Assembly (NCBI GenBank): GCA_964451925.1
Contig: CAYVKA010000013.1
Location: 1 to 64,000, forward strand
DNA: 64,000 nt
Direction: 5' to 3'
From: Nevskia sp964451925
GTDB lineage: Bacteria; Pseudomonadota; Gammaproteobacteria; Nevskiales; Nevskiaceae
The position numbers and the translations under genes are program-made. A model generated the notes under the pieces. It made no database searches and had not been told where the DNA came from. It saw only the letters and a program-made list of their open reading frames with translations. Positions within the stretch are counted from its first letter, which is position 1. Every line of letters begins with the position of its first letter. Positions 55,703 through 62,839 of the stretch are shown in pieces.

Positions 55703-56677
55703 TCAGAAATAGGTGCGCAGGTCCAGCCCGGAATACAGCGAGGCCACTTCCGGGTAGCCGTTGAACATCAGCGTCGGCCGCTTGAACAGCTCGCCCAGCC
55801 GGCGCTCGCTCTTCTGGCTCCAGCGCGGATGGTCGACCTGCGGATTGACGTTGGCATAGAAGCCGTATTCCTCCGGCGCCACGGCGCTCCAGGTGGTCTG
55901 CGGCGCCTGCTCGGTGAAGTCGATGCGGACGATCGACTTGATGCTCTTGAAGCCGTACTTCCACGGCAGCGTCAGGCGCAGCGGCGCGCCGTTCTGGTTG
56001 GGCAGGGCCTTGCCGTACAACCCCAGGGACAGGAACGCCAGCGGGTGCATGGCCTCGTCGATGCGCAGCCCCTCGCGATAGGGCCAGGGCAGCACGCCGC
56101 CCGCTTCGGGCATCTGCTTCGGCTCGTACAGCGTGGTGAAGGCGACATACCGTGCTTTCGAAGTGGGCTTGAAGCGCGCCAGCAGGGGCCCCAGCGCGAA
56201 GCCGTCCCAGGGCACCACGATGCTCCAGCCCTCGACGCAGCGGTGGCGGTAGATGCGCTCCTCCAGCGGGTACAGCTTGAGCAGGTCATCGATGCCGAGC
56301 TGGCCCGGCGCGGCGCATTCGCCCCCCACGGCCAGGGTCCAGGGCCGCACTTTCAGGGTCGCGGCATAGCGCGCCGGCTCGGTCTTGTCAGTGCCGAATT
56401 CGTAGTAGTTGTTGTAGTGCGTGACATCCTCGAACGGCGTCGGCGGCTCCTTGCCGGCCATGTCGGTCTTCCGGTCCAGCTTGAAGTCGGCGCCGGCGCC
56501 CGCACCTTGAACAGTGGAAGCCTTGGGCGCATCGCCGGCGCGGCCGCAGCCGGCGGCAGCCAGGCCGATGGCGCCGAGGCCCAGTTGCGCCAGAAAACGG
56601 CGGCGGTCGCGGTAAACCGGCTCCGGGGTAATCTCGGAAGGGCGGAGCGGGTGCTGCGGGCTGAGGCGGATCAACAT
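55703..56677 (-). CDS. msrP: Protein-methionine-sulfoxide reductase catalytic subunit MsrP
   Basis: A 324-residue periplasmic molybdopterin enzyme that repairs oxidised methionine in envelope proteins. A Tat signal (DRRRFLAQLGLGAIGLAAAG, about 24-43) allows folded export. The molybdenum-binding Cys147 is in YRHRCVEGWSIVVPWDGF. VTHYNNYYEFGTDK and LPWKYGFKSIKSIV are family blocks. ATG 56677 is used; the frame continues further upstream without conservation. Confidence 0.95.
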   Translation of the reverse strand: MLIRLSPQHPLRPSEITPEPVYRDRRRFLAQLGLGAIGLAAAGCGRAGDAPKASTVQGAGAGADFKLDRKTDMAGKEPPTPFEDVTHYNNYYEFGTDKTEPARYAATLKVRPWTLAVGGECAAPGQLGIDDLLKLYPLEERIYRHRCVEGWSIVVPWDGFALGPLLARFKPTSKARYVAFTTLYEPKQMPEAGGVLPWPYREGLRIDEAMHPLAFLSLGLYGKALPNQNGAPLRLTLPWKYGFKSIKSIVRIDFTEQAPQTTWSAVAPEEYGFYANVNPQVDHPRWSQKSERRLGELFKRPTLMFNGYPEVASLYSGLDLRTYF

Positions 56678-56820
56678 GACGACACCTGGGTGTGCTGGGA
56701 GGTTCACGGCCTGCCGGTTCCGGCGCGGGGCGTGCACTACGACCGCACCATAGCGCGCCGGTTCGCAGCTAACATACCCCCGGTACGCTTGGACACAAAC
56801 TACGGACGCACGGACATCAC

Positions 56821-57249
56821 ATGCAGCTCGAGGAACTGGCGGAAACATTTGAAATGCTGGGCAATTGGGAGGAGCGCTACCGCTACCTGATCGAGCTCGG
56901 CCGCAAGCTGCCGCCGCTGTCCGAGGCCGAGCACAGCGAGGCCAACAAGGTGCGCGGCTGCATGAGCCAGGTGTGGATGACCGCGCACACTGAGCCCGGC
57001 CCGCCGCTGAAGCTGCATTTCAGCGGCGATTCCGACGCGCACATCGTCAAGGGCCTGATCGCGGTGCTGTTCACGCTCTACTCCGACCGCAGCCCGCGCG
57101 AAATCCTCGACACCGACATCGGCGATGCCTTTGCCCGGCTGGGCCTGGAAAGCCATCTGAGCATGAACCGGCGCAACGGCTTCTATTCCATGGTGGAACG
57201 CATCAAGCTGATGGCGGCGCAGGCGGTCGGCGAAACCTCGTCCGCCTGA
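56821..57249 (+). CDS. SufE-family cysteine desulfurase accessory protein
   Basis: 142 residues; accepts persulfide sulfur from a SufS/CsdA-type desulfurase for iron-sulfur cluster assembly. The acceptor Cys47 lies in KVRGCMSQVWM. Other blocks are WEERYRYLIELGRKLPPL and GLIAVLFTLYSDRSPREIL. No SufS gene is in the window, so SufE or CsdE cannot be decided. A CTAG palindrome begins one base behind the TGA. Confidence 0.92.
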   Translation: MQLEELAETFEMLGNWEERYRYLIELGRKLPPLSEAEHSEANKVRGCMSQVWMTAHTEPGPPLKLHFSGDSDAHIVKGLIAVLFTLYSDRSPREILDTDIGDAFARLGLESHLSMNRRNGFYSMVERIKLMAAQAVGETSSA

Positions 57250-57250
57250 G

Positions 57251-57522
57251 CTAGGGAATCTCTGAACAAGTCCCTGCCCTGCCGCGGCTTGCCTTTTCGC
57301 GCAGGGCAAGGCGCGAGGAGCGTGGTGTACTTTCCGTACACCAGCGACGAGCAACGCCGCCCTGCGCGAAAAGGCAAGCCGCCCAAAGGGTTGCCCCCCA
57401 TTTTGCGCCATGCCGCGTTGCTCGCTCCTCATGTACTTCCAGTACACCTCGTCGCTCGCGCCTTGCCTGGCGCAATATGGGGGGGCAACGGCAGGGCAGG
57501 GACTTGTTCAGAGGTTCCCTAG
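57251..57522. repeat. CTAG-bounded 272-bp cloverleaf palindrome
   Basis: Outer arms of 34 bp (57251-57284 and 57489-57522) pair with one mismatch, beginning and ending with CTAG. Inside lie two hairpins. The first has a perfect 24-bp stem (57284-57307 with 57359-57382). The second is about 21 bp with one bulge and one mismatch (57390-57410 with 57468-57488). Each inner loop carries a GTAC-centred stem (near 57331 and 57435). The element could fold as a three-way junction. It lies between sufE and the SPFH gene and has no coding potential. Confidence 0.88.
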
Positions 57523-57566
57523 CCTAGAATCGGGGCTTCGGCCGCAATCCGGCAACAGGGGGCAAT

Positions 57567-58523
57567 GTGTCCATCGCAAGCATTTTTCTCGGCGTCGTGG
57601 TGCTGTTTGTCGTTGCCATCCTGTTCCGCAGCATCGTCATCGTGCCGCAGGGCATGGAGTACACGGTGGAGCGCTTCGGCAAGTACAAGGAGACGATCAA
57701 GCCCGGCTTCCACCAGCTGGTGCCGCTGTTCGACCGCGTCGGCCGGCGCCTGTCGTTGATGGAGCAGGTGCTGGACGTGCCCAGCCAGGAGGTCATCACC
57801 AAGGACAACGCCATGGTCGGCGTCGACGGCGTGGTGTTCTTCCAGATCCTCGACGCGGCACGCGCCGCCTACGAGGTGCAGAACCTGCAATACGCCATCC
57901 TCAACCTGACCATGACCAACCTGCGCACGGTGATGGGCTCGATGGACCTGGACGAGCTGCTGTCGCAGCGCGATCACATCAATTCGCGCCTGCTCACCGT
58001 GGTCGACCAGGCCACCTCGCCCTGGGGCGTGAAGCTGACGCGGATCGAGATCAAGGACATCCGCCCGCCGGCCGACCTGATCGACTCGATGGGCCGGCAG
58101 ATGAAGGCCGAGCGCGACAAGCGCGCCTCGATCCTGGAAGCGGAAGGCGCGCGGCAGTCCGCCATCCTCAAGGCCGAAGGCGCGCGCCAGGCCGAGATCC
58201 TCGCCGCCGAAGCGGAGAAGCAGAAGCGCATCCTCGAGGCCGAAGGCCTCAAGGAAGCCGCCTTCCGCGAAGCCGAGGCGCGCGAGCGCTCGGCCGAAGC
58301 CGAAGCGCGGGCGACACAGGTAGTATCCGAGGCCATCGCCAAGGGCAGCCCGCAGGCGCTCAACTACTTCATCGCGCAGAAATACGTGGCCGCGCTGGAA
58401 CAGATCGGCAAGGCGCCGAACCAGAAGCTGGTGCTGATGCCGCTGGAAGCCGGCAGCGTCATCGGCGCCATCGGCGGCATCGCCGAACTGGCCAGGCAGG
58501 CGGCGCAGGGCAAGGCTTCGTGA
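57567..58523 (+). CDS. SPFH/band-7 (QmcA-like) membrane protein
   Basis: A 318-residue protein. It has one N-terminal membrane helix (about 3-22), an SPFH domain (IVPQGMEYTVERFGKYKETI then VITKDNAMVGVDGVVFFQI), and a long Ala/Glu-rich coiled coil (about 175-260) with repeats of ILEAEGARQ/ILKAEGARQ. Like E. coli QmcA it should oligomerise on the membrane and pair with NfeD. GTG 57567 follows AGGGGG. Overlaps the NfeD gene by GTGA. Confidence 0.92.
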   Translation: MSIASIFLGVVVLFVVAILFRSIVIVPQGMEYTVERFGKYKETIKPGFHQLVPLFDRVGRRLSLMEQVLDVPSQEVITKDNAMVGVDGVVFFQILDAARAAYEVQNLQYAILNLTMTNLRTVMGSMDLDELLSQRDHINSRLLTVVDQATSPWGVKLTRIEIKDIRPPADLIDSMGRQMKAERDKRASILEAEGARQSAILKAEGARQAEILAAEAEKQKRILEAEGLKEAAFREAEARERSAEAEARATQVVSEAIAKGSPQALNYFIAQKYVAALEQIGKAPNQKLVLMPLEAGSVIGAIGGIAELARQAAQGKAS

Positions 58524-58960
58524 GCCTGCACCCGCTGTTCTGGCACTGGTGGGTCGCCGGCCTGCTGCTGGTGACGGTCGAGGCGTTTTTCCCCGGCGCC
58601 TTCTTCCTGTGGATCGGTATCGCCGCACTGCTGGTCGGCGCGCTGCTGTGGCTGATGCCGGGGCTCGGCATCTTCACCCAGGTGCTGCTGTTCGCCGTCA
58701 TCGCCATCGGCTCGGTGCTGCTGTGGCGCCGCTTCAGGCCCGGCCGCGACAACCGTGTCGAGCAGCACGGGCTGAACGACCGCGGCCGCCTCTACACCGG
58801 CCGCAGCTTTACCCTGGACAGCCCGATCGTCAACGGCGTCGGCTGCCTGCGCGTCGATGACGGGCAGTGGCGCGTCACCGGCCCCGACCTGCCCGCTGGC
58901 GGCCGCGTGCGCGTCATCGCCGTGGACGGCGCAACCCTGAAAGTGGAGAAGTCCGATTAA
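58520..58960 (+). CDS. NfeD family protein
   Basis: 146 residues, GTG start overlapping the SPFH stop. Three membrane helices (about 8-95, FWHWWVAGLLLVTVEAFFPG first) are followed by an OB-fold domain (about 98-146) with GRSFTLDSPIVNGVG and RVRVIAVDGATLKVEK. SPFH and NfeD proteins work together in membrane microdomains or quality control. The stop TAA shares its T with an ATT that seems to start the next gene. Confidence 0.9.
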   Translation: MSLHPLFWHWWVAGLLLVTVEAFFPGAFFLWIGIAALLVGALLWLMPGLGIFTQVLLFAVIAIGSVLLWRRFRPGRDNRVEQHGLNDRGRLYTGRSFTLDSPIVNGVGCLRVDDGQWRVTGPDLPAGGRVRVIAVDGATLKVEKSD

Positions 58961-59669
58961 CGCCAGCAGCAAAATCGAGGACCCCGCCGGGGAGCCTGCG
59001 CCCGACTCGCCGGTCGAGCGCGCCCGCGAGACCATCTACACCTTCGGCGAGGAGCTGGCGCACGGCCTGACCCACGGCATCGGCGCGCTGCTGTCGATCG
59101 CCGGCCTGACCATCCTGGTGGCCAAGGCGGCAGTGTGGGGCCACGCCCGTGACATCACCGCCGCCGCCATCTTCGGCAGCGCGCTGGTACTGATGTACAC
59201 CGCCAGCACGCTGTTCCACAGCATTCCGCTGCCGGCCACCAAGCGCGTGCTGCGCGTCATCGACCACAGCCTGATCTATGTGCTGATTGCCGGCACCTAT
59301 ACACCGTTCACGCTGGTGGCGCTGCACGGCTTCTGGGGCTGGAGCCTGTTCGGCTTCACCTGGGGCCTGGCCGCGGTCGGCATCGTCTTCAAGATCTTCA
59401 CCACCGGCCGGTTCGAGTCGCTGTCGCTGGTGATCTACCTGCTGATGGGCTGGTGCGGCGTGGTGGCGGCCAAGCCGCTGATCCACAACCTGGACGCCGG
59501 CGGCCTGTGGCTGTTGCTGGCCGGCGGGCTGGCCTACAGCTTCGGCGTGATCTTCTACGCTTGGGAAAAGCTGCCCTACCACCATGCCATCTGGCACGGC
59601 TTCGTGCTCGCCGGCAGCGTTTTCCACTACTTCTCGGTGCTGTTCTACGTCCTGCCCGGACCGCACTGA
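58956..59669 (+). CDS. Hemolysin III family (YqfA/PAQR-like) protein, ATT start
   Basis: About 237 residues with seven membrane helices. The family N-terminal block RETIYTFGEELAHGLTHGIG and the later YTASTLFHSI, DHSLIYVLIAGTYTPF and FYAWEKLPYHHAIWHGFVL (metal-binding histidines) are intact. No ATG, GTG or TTG exists upstream of the conserved block in this frame; the first ATG (59118) would cut it off and remove the first helix. The ATT at 58956 has GGAG with 7-bp spacing and overlaps the NfeD stop (ATTAA), so it is the likeliest start. Hemolysin activity is doubtful; the family is a PAQR-type membrane hydrolase/receptor. Confidence 0.85.
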   Translation: MNASSKIEDPAGEPAPDSPVERARETIYTFGEELAHGLTHGIGALLSIAGLTILVAKAAVWGHARDITAAAIFGSALVLMYTASTLFHSIPLPATKRVLRVIDHSLIYVLIAGTYTPFTLVALHGFWGWSLFGFTWGLAAVGIVFKIFTTGRFESLSLVIYLLMGWCGVVAAKPLIHNLDAGGLWLLLAGGLAYSFGVIFYAWEKLPYHHAIWHGFVLAGSVFHYFSVLFYVLPGPH

Positions 59670-59686
59670 TCGACCAAGGGGAGCGC

Positions 59687-60607
59687 ATGGCCAAGGACCC
59701 GGGCAAGCCGCAGCTGCAGGAAAAGAATCTGTTCAAAGCGGTGCCCAGCCCCTACCTGGTTTCCGCCGACGGCAGCTTCAAAGCCGGCAAGGCAGCGACG
59801 CGCCCGCCGGCCGGCACGCCGGACAAGGAAGCGCAGAAGCAGGAGCTGGCGCGGCTGGTGGGCCAGCTGGAGGAACTGCAGCACCTGTTCTACGCCTATG
59901 ACCACCGCGCTCTGCTGCTGATCTTCCAGGCGATGGACGCGGCCGGCAAGGATTCGACCATCCGCGCCGTGCTGTCCGGGGTCAATCCGGCGGGCTGCCA
60001 GGTCTATTCCTTCAAGCAGCCGAGCAAGGAGGAACTGGAGCACGACTTCCTGTGGCGCACCACGGTGCGCCTGCCGGAGCGCGGCCGCATTGGCGTGTTC
60101 AACCGCAGCTATTACGAGGAAGTGCTGATCACCCAGGTACACCCCGAACTGCTGCAGCAGCAGCGCCTGCCGCGCGGCGCCGAAGCCGGGGAAATCTGGA
60201 CCCAGCGCTACGCCTCGATCCGCGACCTGGAAAAGCACCTGGCGCGCAACGGCACGGTGATCCTCAAATTCTGGCTCAATGTGTCCAAGGAAGAGCAGCG
60301 CCGGCGCTTCCTGGCGCGGCTGGAGGAACCGGAGAAGAACTGGAAGTTCGAGGTTTCGGATGTGCAGGAACGGGCCTACTGGAAGGACTACATGCGCGCG
60401 TACGCCGACACGCTGAACGAGACCTCGCGCCCTTGGGCGCCGTGGTACGCCATCCCGGCCGACGACAAGCCCTACATGCGCGCCACCGTGGCCGACATCG
60501 TGGTGCGCACGCTGCACAGCCTGGAGCTGAAATACCCGGTGCCGAGCCGCGCCGAGCGTGCCGTGTTCGCCAAGCTGCGCAAGCGGCTCGAAGCCGAGGG
60601 CGGATAA
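59687..60607 (+). CDS. Polyphosphate kinase 2 family protein
   Basis: A 306-residue single-domain PPK2. It has Walker A FQAMDAAGKDSTI (about 82-94), the lid and Walker B region (RGRIGVFNRSYYEEVLI), and RFLARLEEPEKNWKFEVSD. PPK2 enzymes use polyphosphate to phosphorylate NDP or NMP. The SGVNPAGCQVYSFKQPS block fits classes I or III; the class is not fixed here. ATG 59687 follows AAGGGGAG. It may be cotranscribed with the SPFH-NfeD-hemolysin III genes. Confidence 0.9.
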   Translation: MAKDPGKPQLQEKNLFKAVPSPYLVSADGSFKAGKAATRPPAGTPDKEAQKQELARLVGQLEELQHLFYAYDHRALLLIFQAMDAAGKDSTIRAVLSGVNPAGCQVYSFKQPSKEELEHDFLWRTTVRLPERGRIGVFNRSYYEEVLITQVHPELLQQQRLPRGAEAGEIWTQRYASIRDLEKHLARNGTVILKFWLNVSKEEQRRRFLARLEEPEKNWKFEVSDVQERAYWKDYMRAYADTLNETSRPWAPWYAIPADDKPYMRATVADIVVRTLHSLELKYPVPSRAERAVFAKLRKRLEAEGG

Positions 60608-60696
60608 AACCCACCGTCCCGTCCCGCCGCGGGCACGGCCCGTCACACCGGCATGGCCGGCGCGGTGGGATGCGGCCGAGACTGTGCCGGGCGATA

Positions 60697-60711
60697 ACGC
60701 CCTTCGGGCGT
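60697..60711. other. Small hairpin behind ppk2
   Basis: ACGCCC-TTC-GGGCGT in the 208-bp gap before the sensor kinase gene. No T-run follows. It is a possible weak terminator; nothing else was recognised in the gap. Confidence 0.3.
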
Positions 60712-60815
60712 ATTGCGGATGGAGCCAGCTGAAAAAGCCCTGCATCGGGCCTGGCGCGGCCACGGCCGCCGCCCCGCCGCGGGCAGACCGGTCTAAACTG
60801 GGCCGATCCTCGACC

Positions 60816-61946
60816 ATGGCCATTTTCAGCTTGACCGCCATACCCCATCCGCAACAGGCTTCCGCCGCGGCACAGGCCGCGCGACCCGCCTTCGCCCGCT
60901 GGAGCGTGGCCGGCTGGATCCTGCTGTTCTGGTACGGCTTCTACGGCCTGATGCTGCCGTCGGACATCATCGAAGACATGCAGATGTCGCACAGCGCCAA
61001 TTTCGCGCGCGATGTGGTCGACACCGTGCTGCAAGCCGGGCTGTGGTGCATCGCCTCGCCGCTGATCCTGTGGGTGGCGCAGCGCTGTCCCATCGAGGGC
61101 CCCGGCCGCTGGCGCAACATCGGCGTGCATGTGGCCAGCGGCCTGGCGGTGTCCGCCATCATCGTCGCCATCTGCCACACCGTCATCTACTCCGTGTTCG
61201 GCCCCCGCATCGGCAGCCACGTGCACTGGTCGCTGGGGCAAAGCGTGCTGGTGTCCACGCCCTACCTGTTCATCATCTACCTGGCCTTCGCCGCGCTGGT
61301 GCATTCGATCCGGCTGATCCGCCGCTACGAGGAGCGCGAGAAGCTGCTGGCCCAGGCGCAGGTGCAAGCTCTCAAGGCGCAGCTCAATCCGCATTTCCTC
61401 TACAACACGCTCAACGCGGTGTCCGAATTCGCCTACAAGGACGCCGCCATCGCCGAGCGCCTGATCACCATGCTCAGCGACCTGCTGCGCCTGTCCTTCG
61501 CCGGCGGCGACGCGCCGAAGACGCCGCTGGCCGACGAACTGGCGTTCGCGCGCCGCTACCTCGACATCCAGCAGCTGCTGCTGGAGGACCGCCTGCAGGT
61601 GCACTACGCCTTCGACACCGAGGTGCTGGACGCGCAGGTGCCGAACTTCATCCTGCAGCCGCTGGTGGAAAACGCGGTGGTGCACGGCGTGTCGCGCCGC
61701 GCCGCCACCGGCCACATCGAGCTGGGCGGGCGCATCGCCGAGGGGGCGCTGACGCTGTGGGTGCGCGACGACGGCCCCGGCCTGGCCGGCGCCTCGCCGC
61801 GGCGCCACGGCATCGGCCTGTCGCACACGCGGGCGCGCCTGAGCCAGCTGTACGGCACCGAGCAGCGGCTGGAAATCGACTCCCCCGCCGGCGGCGGCTT
61901 CGTCGCGCGGCTGCGGCTGCCGCTGGAACGGCAGCGGGCGATGTGA
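60816..61946 (+). CDS. Sensor histidine kinase, LytS/AlgZ type
   Basis: 376 residues. Four membrane helices (about 30-165) are followed by a short coiled linker (EEREKLLAQAQVQALKAQ), the His_kinase box LNPHFLYNTLNAVSEFAYKD (His near 192), and an ATPase domain with LQPLVENAVVHGVSRRA and DDGPGLAGASPRRHGIGL. It lacks a periplasmic sensor domain. The stop overlaps the next ATG (TGATG); partner is the LytTR regulator. Confidence 0.93.
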   Translation: MAIFSLTAIPHPQQASAAAQAARPAFARWSVAGWILLFWYGFYGLMLPSDIIEDMQMSHSANFARDVVDTVLQAGLWCIASPLILWVAQRCPIEGPGRWRNIGVHVASGLAVSAIIVAICHTVIYSVFGPRIGSHVHWSLGQSVLVSTPYLFIIYLAFAALVHSIRLIRRYEEREKLLAQAQVQALKAQLNPHFLYNTLNAVSEFAYKDAAIAERLITMLSDLLRLSFAGGDAPKTPLADELAFARRYLDIQQLLLEDRLQVHYAFDTEVLDAQVPNFILQPLVENAVVHGVSRRAATGHIELGGRIAEGALTLWVRDDGPGLAGASPRRHGIGLSHTRARLSQLYGTEQRLEIDSPAGGGFVARLRLPLERQRAM

Positions 61947-62713
61947 TGGGCGCGATCCGCACCCTCATCGTCGACGACATGCCGCCGGCCCGCCGGCGGC
62001 TGCGGCGGCATCTGGAACAGGCCGAAGATTTCGAGATCGTCGGCGAATGCGGCGACGGCGCCTCGGCCATCGGTAGCATCCGCAGCCTGCGCCCGGACCT
62101 GGTGTTCCTGGACGTGCAGATGCCGGAGATCGACGGCTTCGGCGTCATCGCCGCGCTGGAGCCGGCGCAGCGCCCGGCCATCATGTTCGTCACCGCCCAC
62201 GACGAGCATGCGCTGCGCGCGTTCGAGGTGCACGCGCTGGACTACCTGCTCAAGCCGTTCGACAGCGAGCGCTTCGAGAGCGCGCTGCAGCGGGCGCGGC
62301 AGCAGCTGCGCCAGCGCAGCGAGCAGAGCCTGGATCACCGCTTCGACGCGCTGCTGGCCCAGCTGCGGCCGGAAACACGCTGGCTGCGCCGCGTGGCGGT
62401 GAAGACCCGCGGCCGCACCCGCGTGGTCAGCGTCGACGAGATCGACTGGATCGGCGCCGAGGGCAACTACCTGAGCCTGCATGTCGGCAACGAGCAGCAC
62501 CTGATCCGCGAGACGATGAACGCCTTCGAGCAGCAGCTCGATCCGCAATGCTTCGTGCGCATCCACCGCTCGACCATCGTCAACCTCGACCGGGTGCGCG
62601 AACTGACGCCGCTGTTCAACGCCGACCAGTGCGTGCTGCTCAAGGACGGCACAGAGTTGACGCTGTCGCGCAGCTACCATGACCGCGTCAAGGCGCTGCT
62701 GGGGGATATTTGA
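61946..62713 (+). CDS. Response regulator, LytTR family (AlgR-like)
   Basis: 255 residues. The receiver has the acidic pair DD at 10-11, phosphoacceptor Asp56 (LVFLDVQMPEIDGFG) and Lys in LDYLLKPFDSERF. The LytTR DNA-binding domain (about 150-250) has VDEIDWIGAEGNYLSLHVG and CFVRIHRSTIVNLDRV. In Pseudomonas the AlgZ-AlgR pair controls pili and alginate. A link to the pilus genes here is possible but not shown by any site I can see. Confidence 0.94.
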   Translation: MGAIRTLIVDDMPPARRRLRRHLEQAEDFEIVGECGDGASAIGSIRSLRPDLVFLDVQMPEIDGFGVIAALEPAQRPAIMFVTAHDEHALRAFEVHALDYLLKPFDSERFESALQRARQQLRQRSEQSLDHRFDALLAQLRPETRWLRRVAVKTRGRTRVVSVDEIDWIGAEGNYLSLHVGNEQHLIRETMNAFEQQLDPQCFVRIHRSTIVNLDRVRELTPLFNADQCVLLKDGTELTLSRSYHDRVKALLGDI

Positions 62714-62793
62714 TTTTCGGCGGCGTCGTTGGCGGGGCATCTTGTTCGAGCGCGTACGCGGAGCTTTGACGTTGTTGTAGCGTGCCGCGACGA

Positions 62794-62839
62794 TTGACCG
62801 CGAATAGTTGTGTTTATACAATAATTGTATGAACACAAC
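62794..62839 (+). promoter_or_regulatory. Promoter and operator overlapping the MFS start codon
   Basis: -35 TTGACC (62794-62799), a 17-bp spacer and -10 TACAAT (62817-62822). The expected start of transcription, about 62829, is the A of the ATG. A 15-bp inverted repeat with one mismatch (62807-62821 with 62825-62839, 3-bp centre) covers the -10 and the first four codons. It is probably a TetR- or MarR-type operator. Confidence 0.65.

Noticed and set aside
57410..58960. A single 516-codon frame running from the palindrome through the SPFH and NfeD genes
   Set aside because: It reads the SPFH gene out of frame and only its last 146 codons (NfeD) are real.
59118..59669. ATG 59118 as the start of the hemolysin III gene
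   Set aside because: It removes the conserved RETIYTFGEELAHGLTHGIG block and the first membrane helix, which are encoded in frame upstream.
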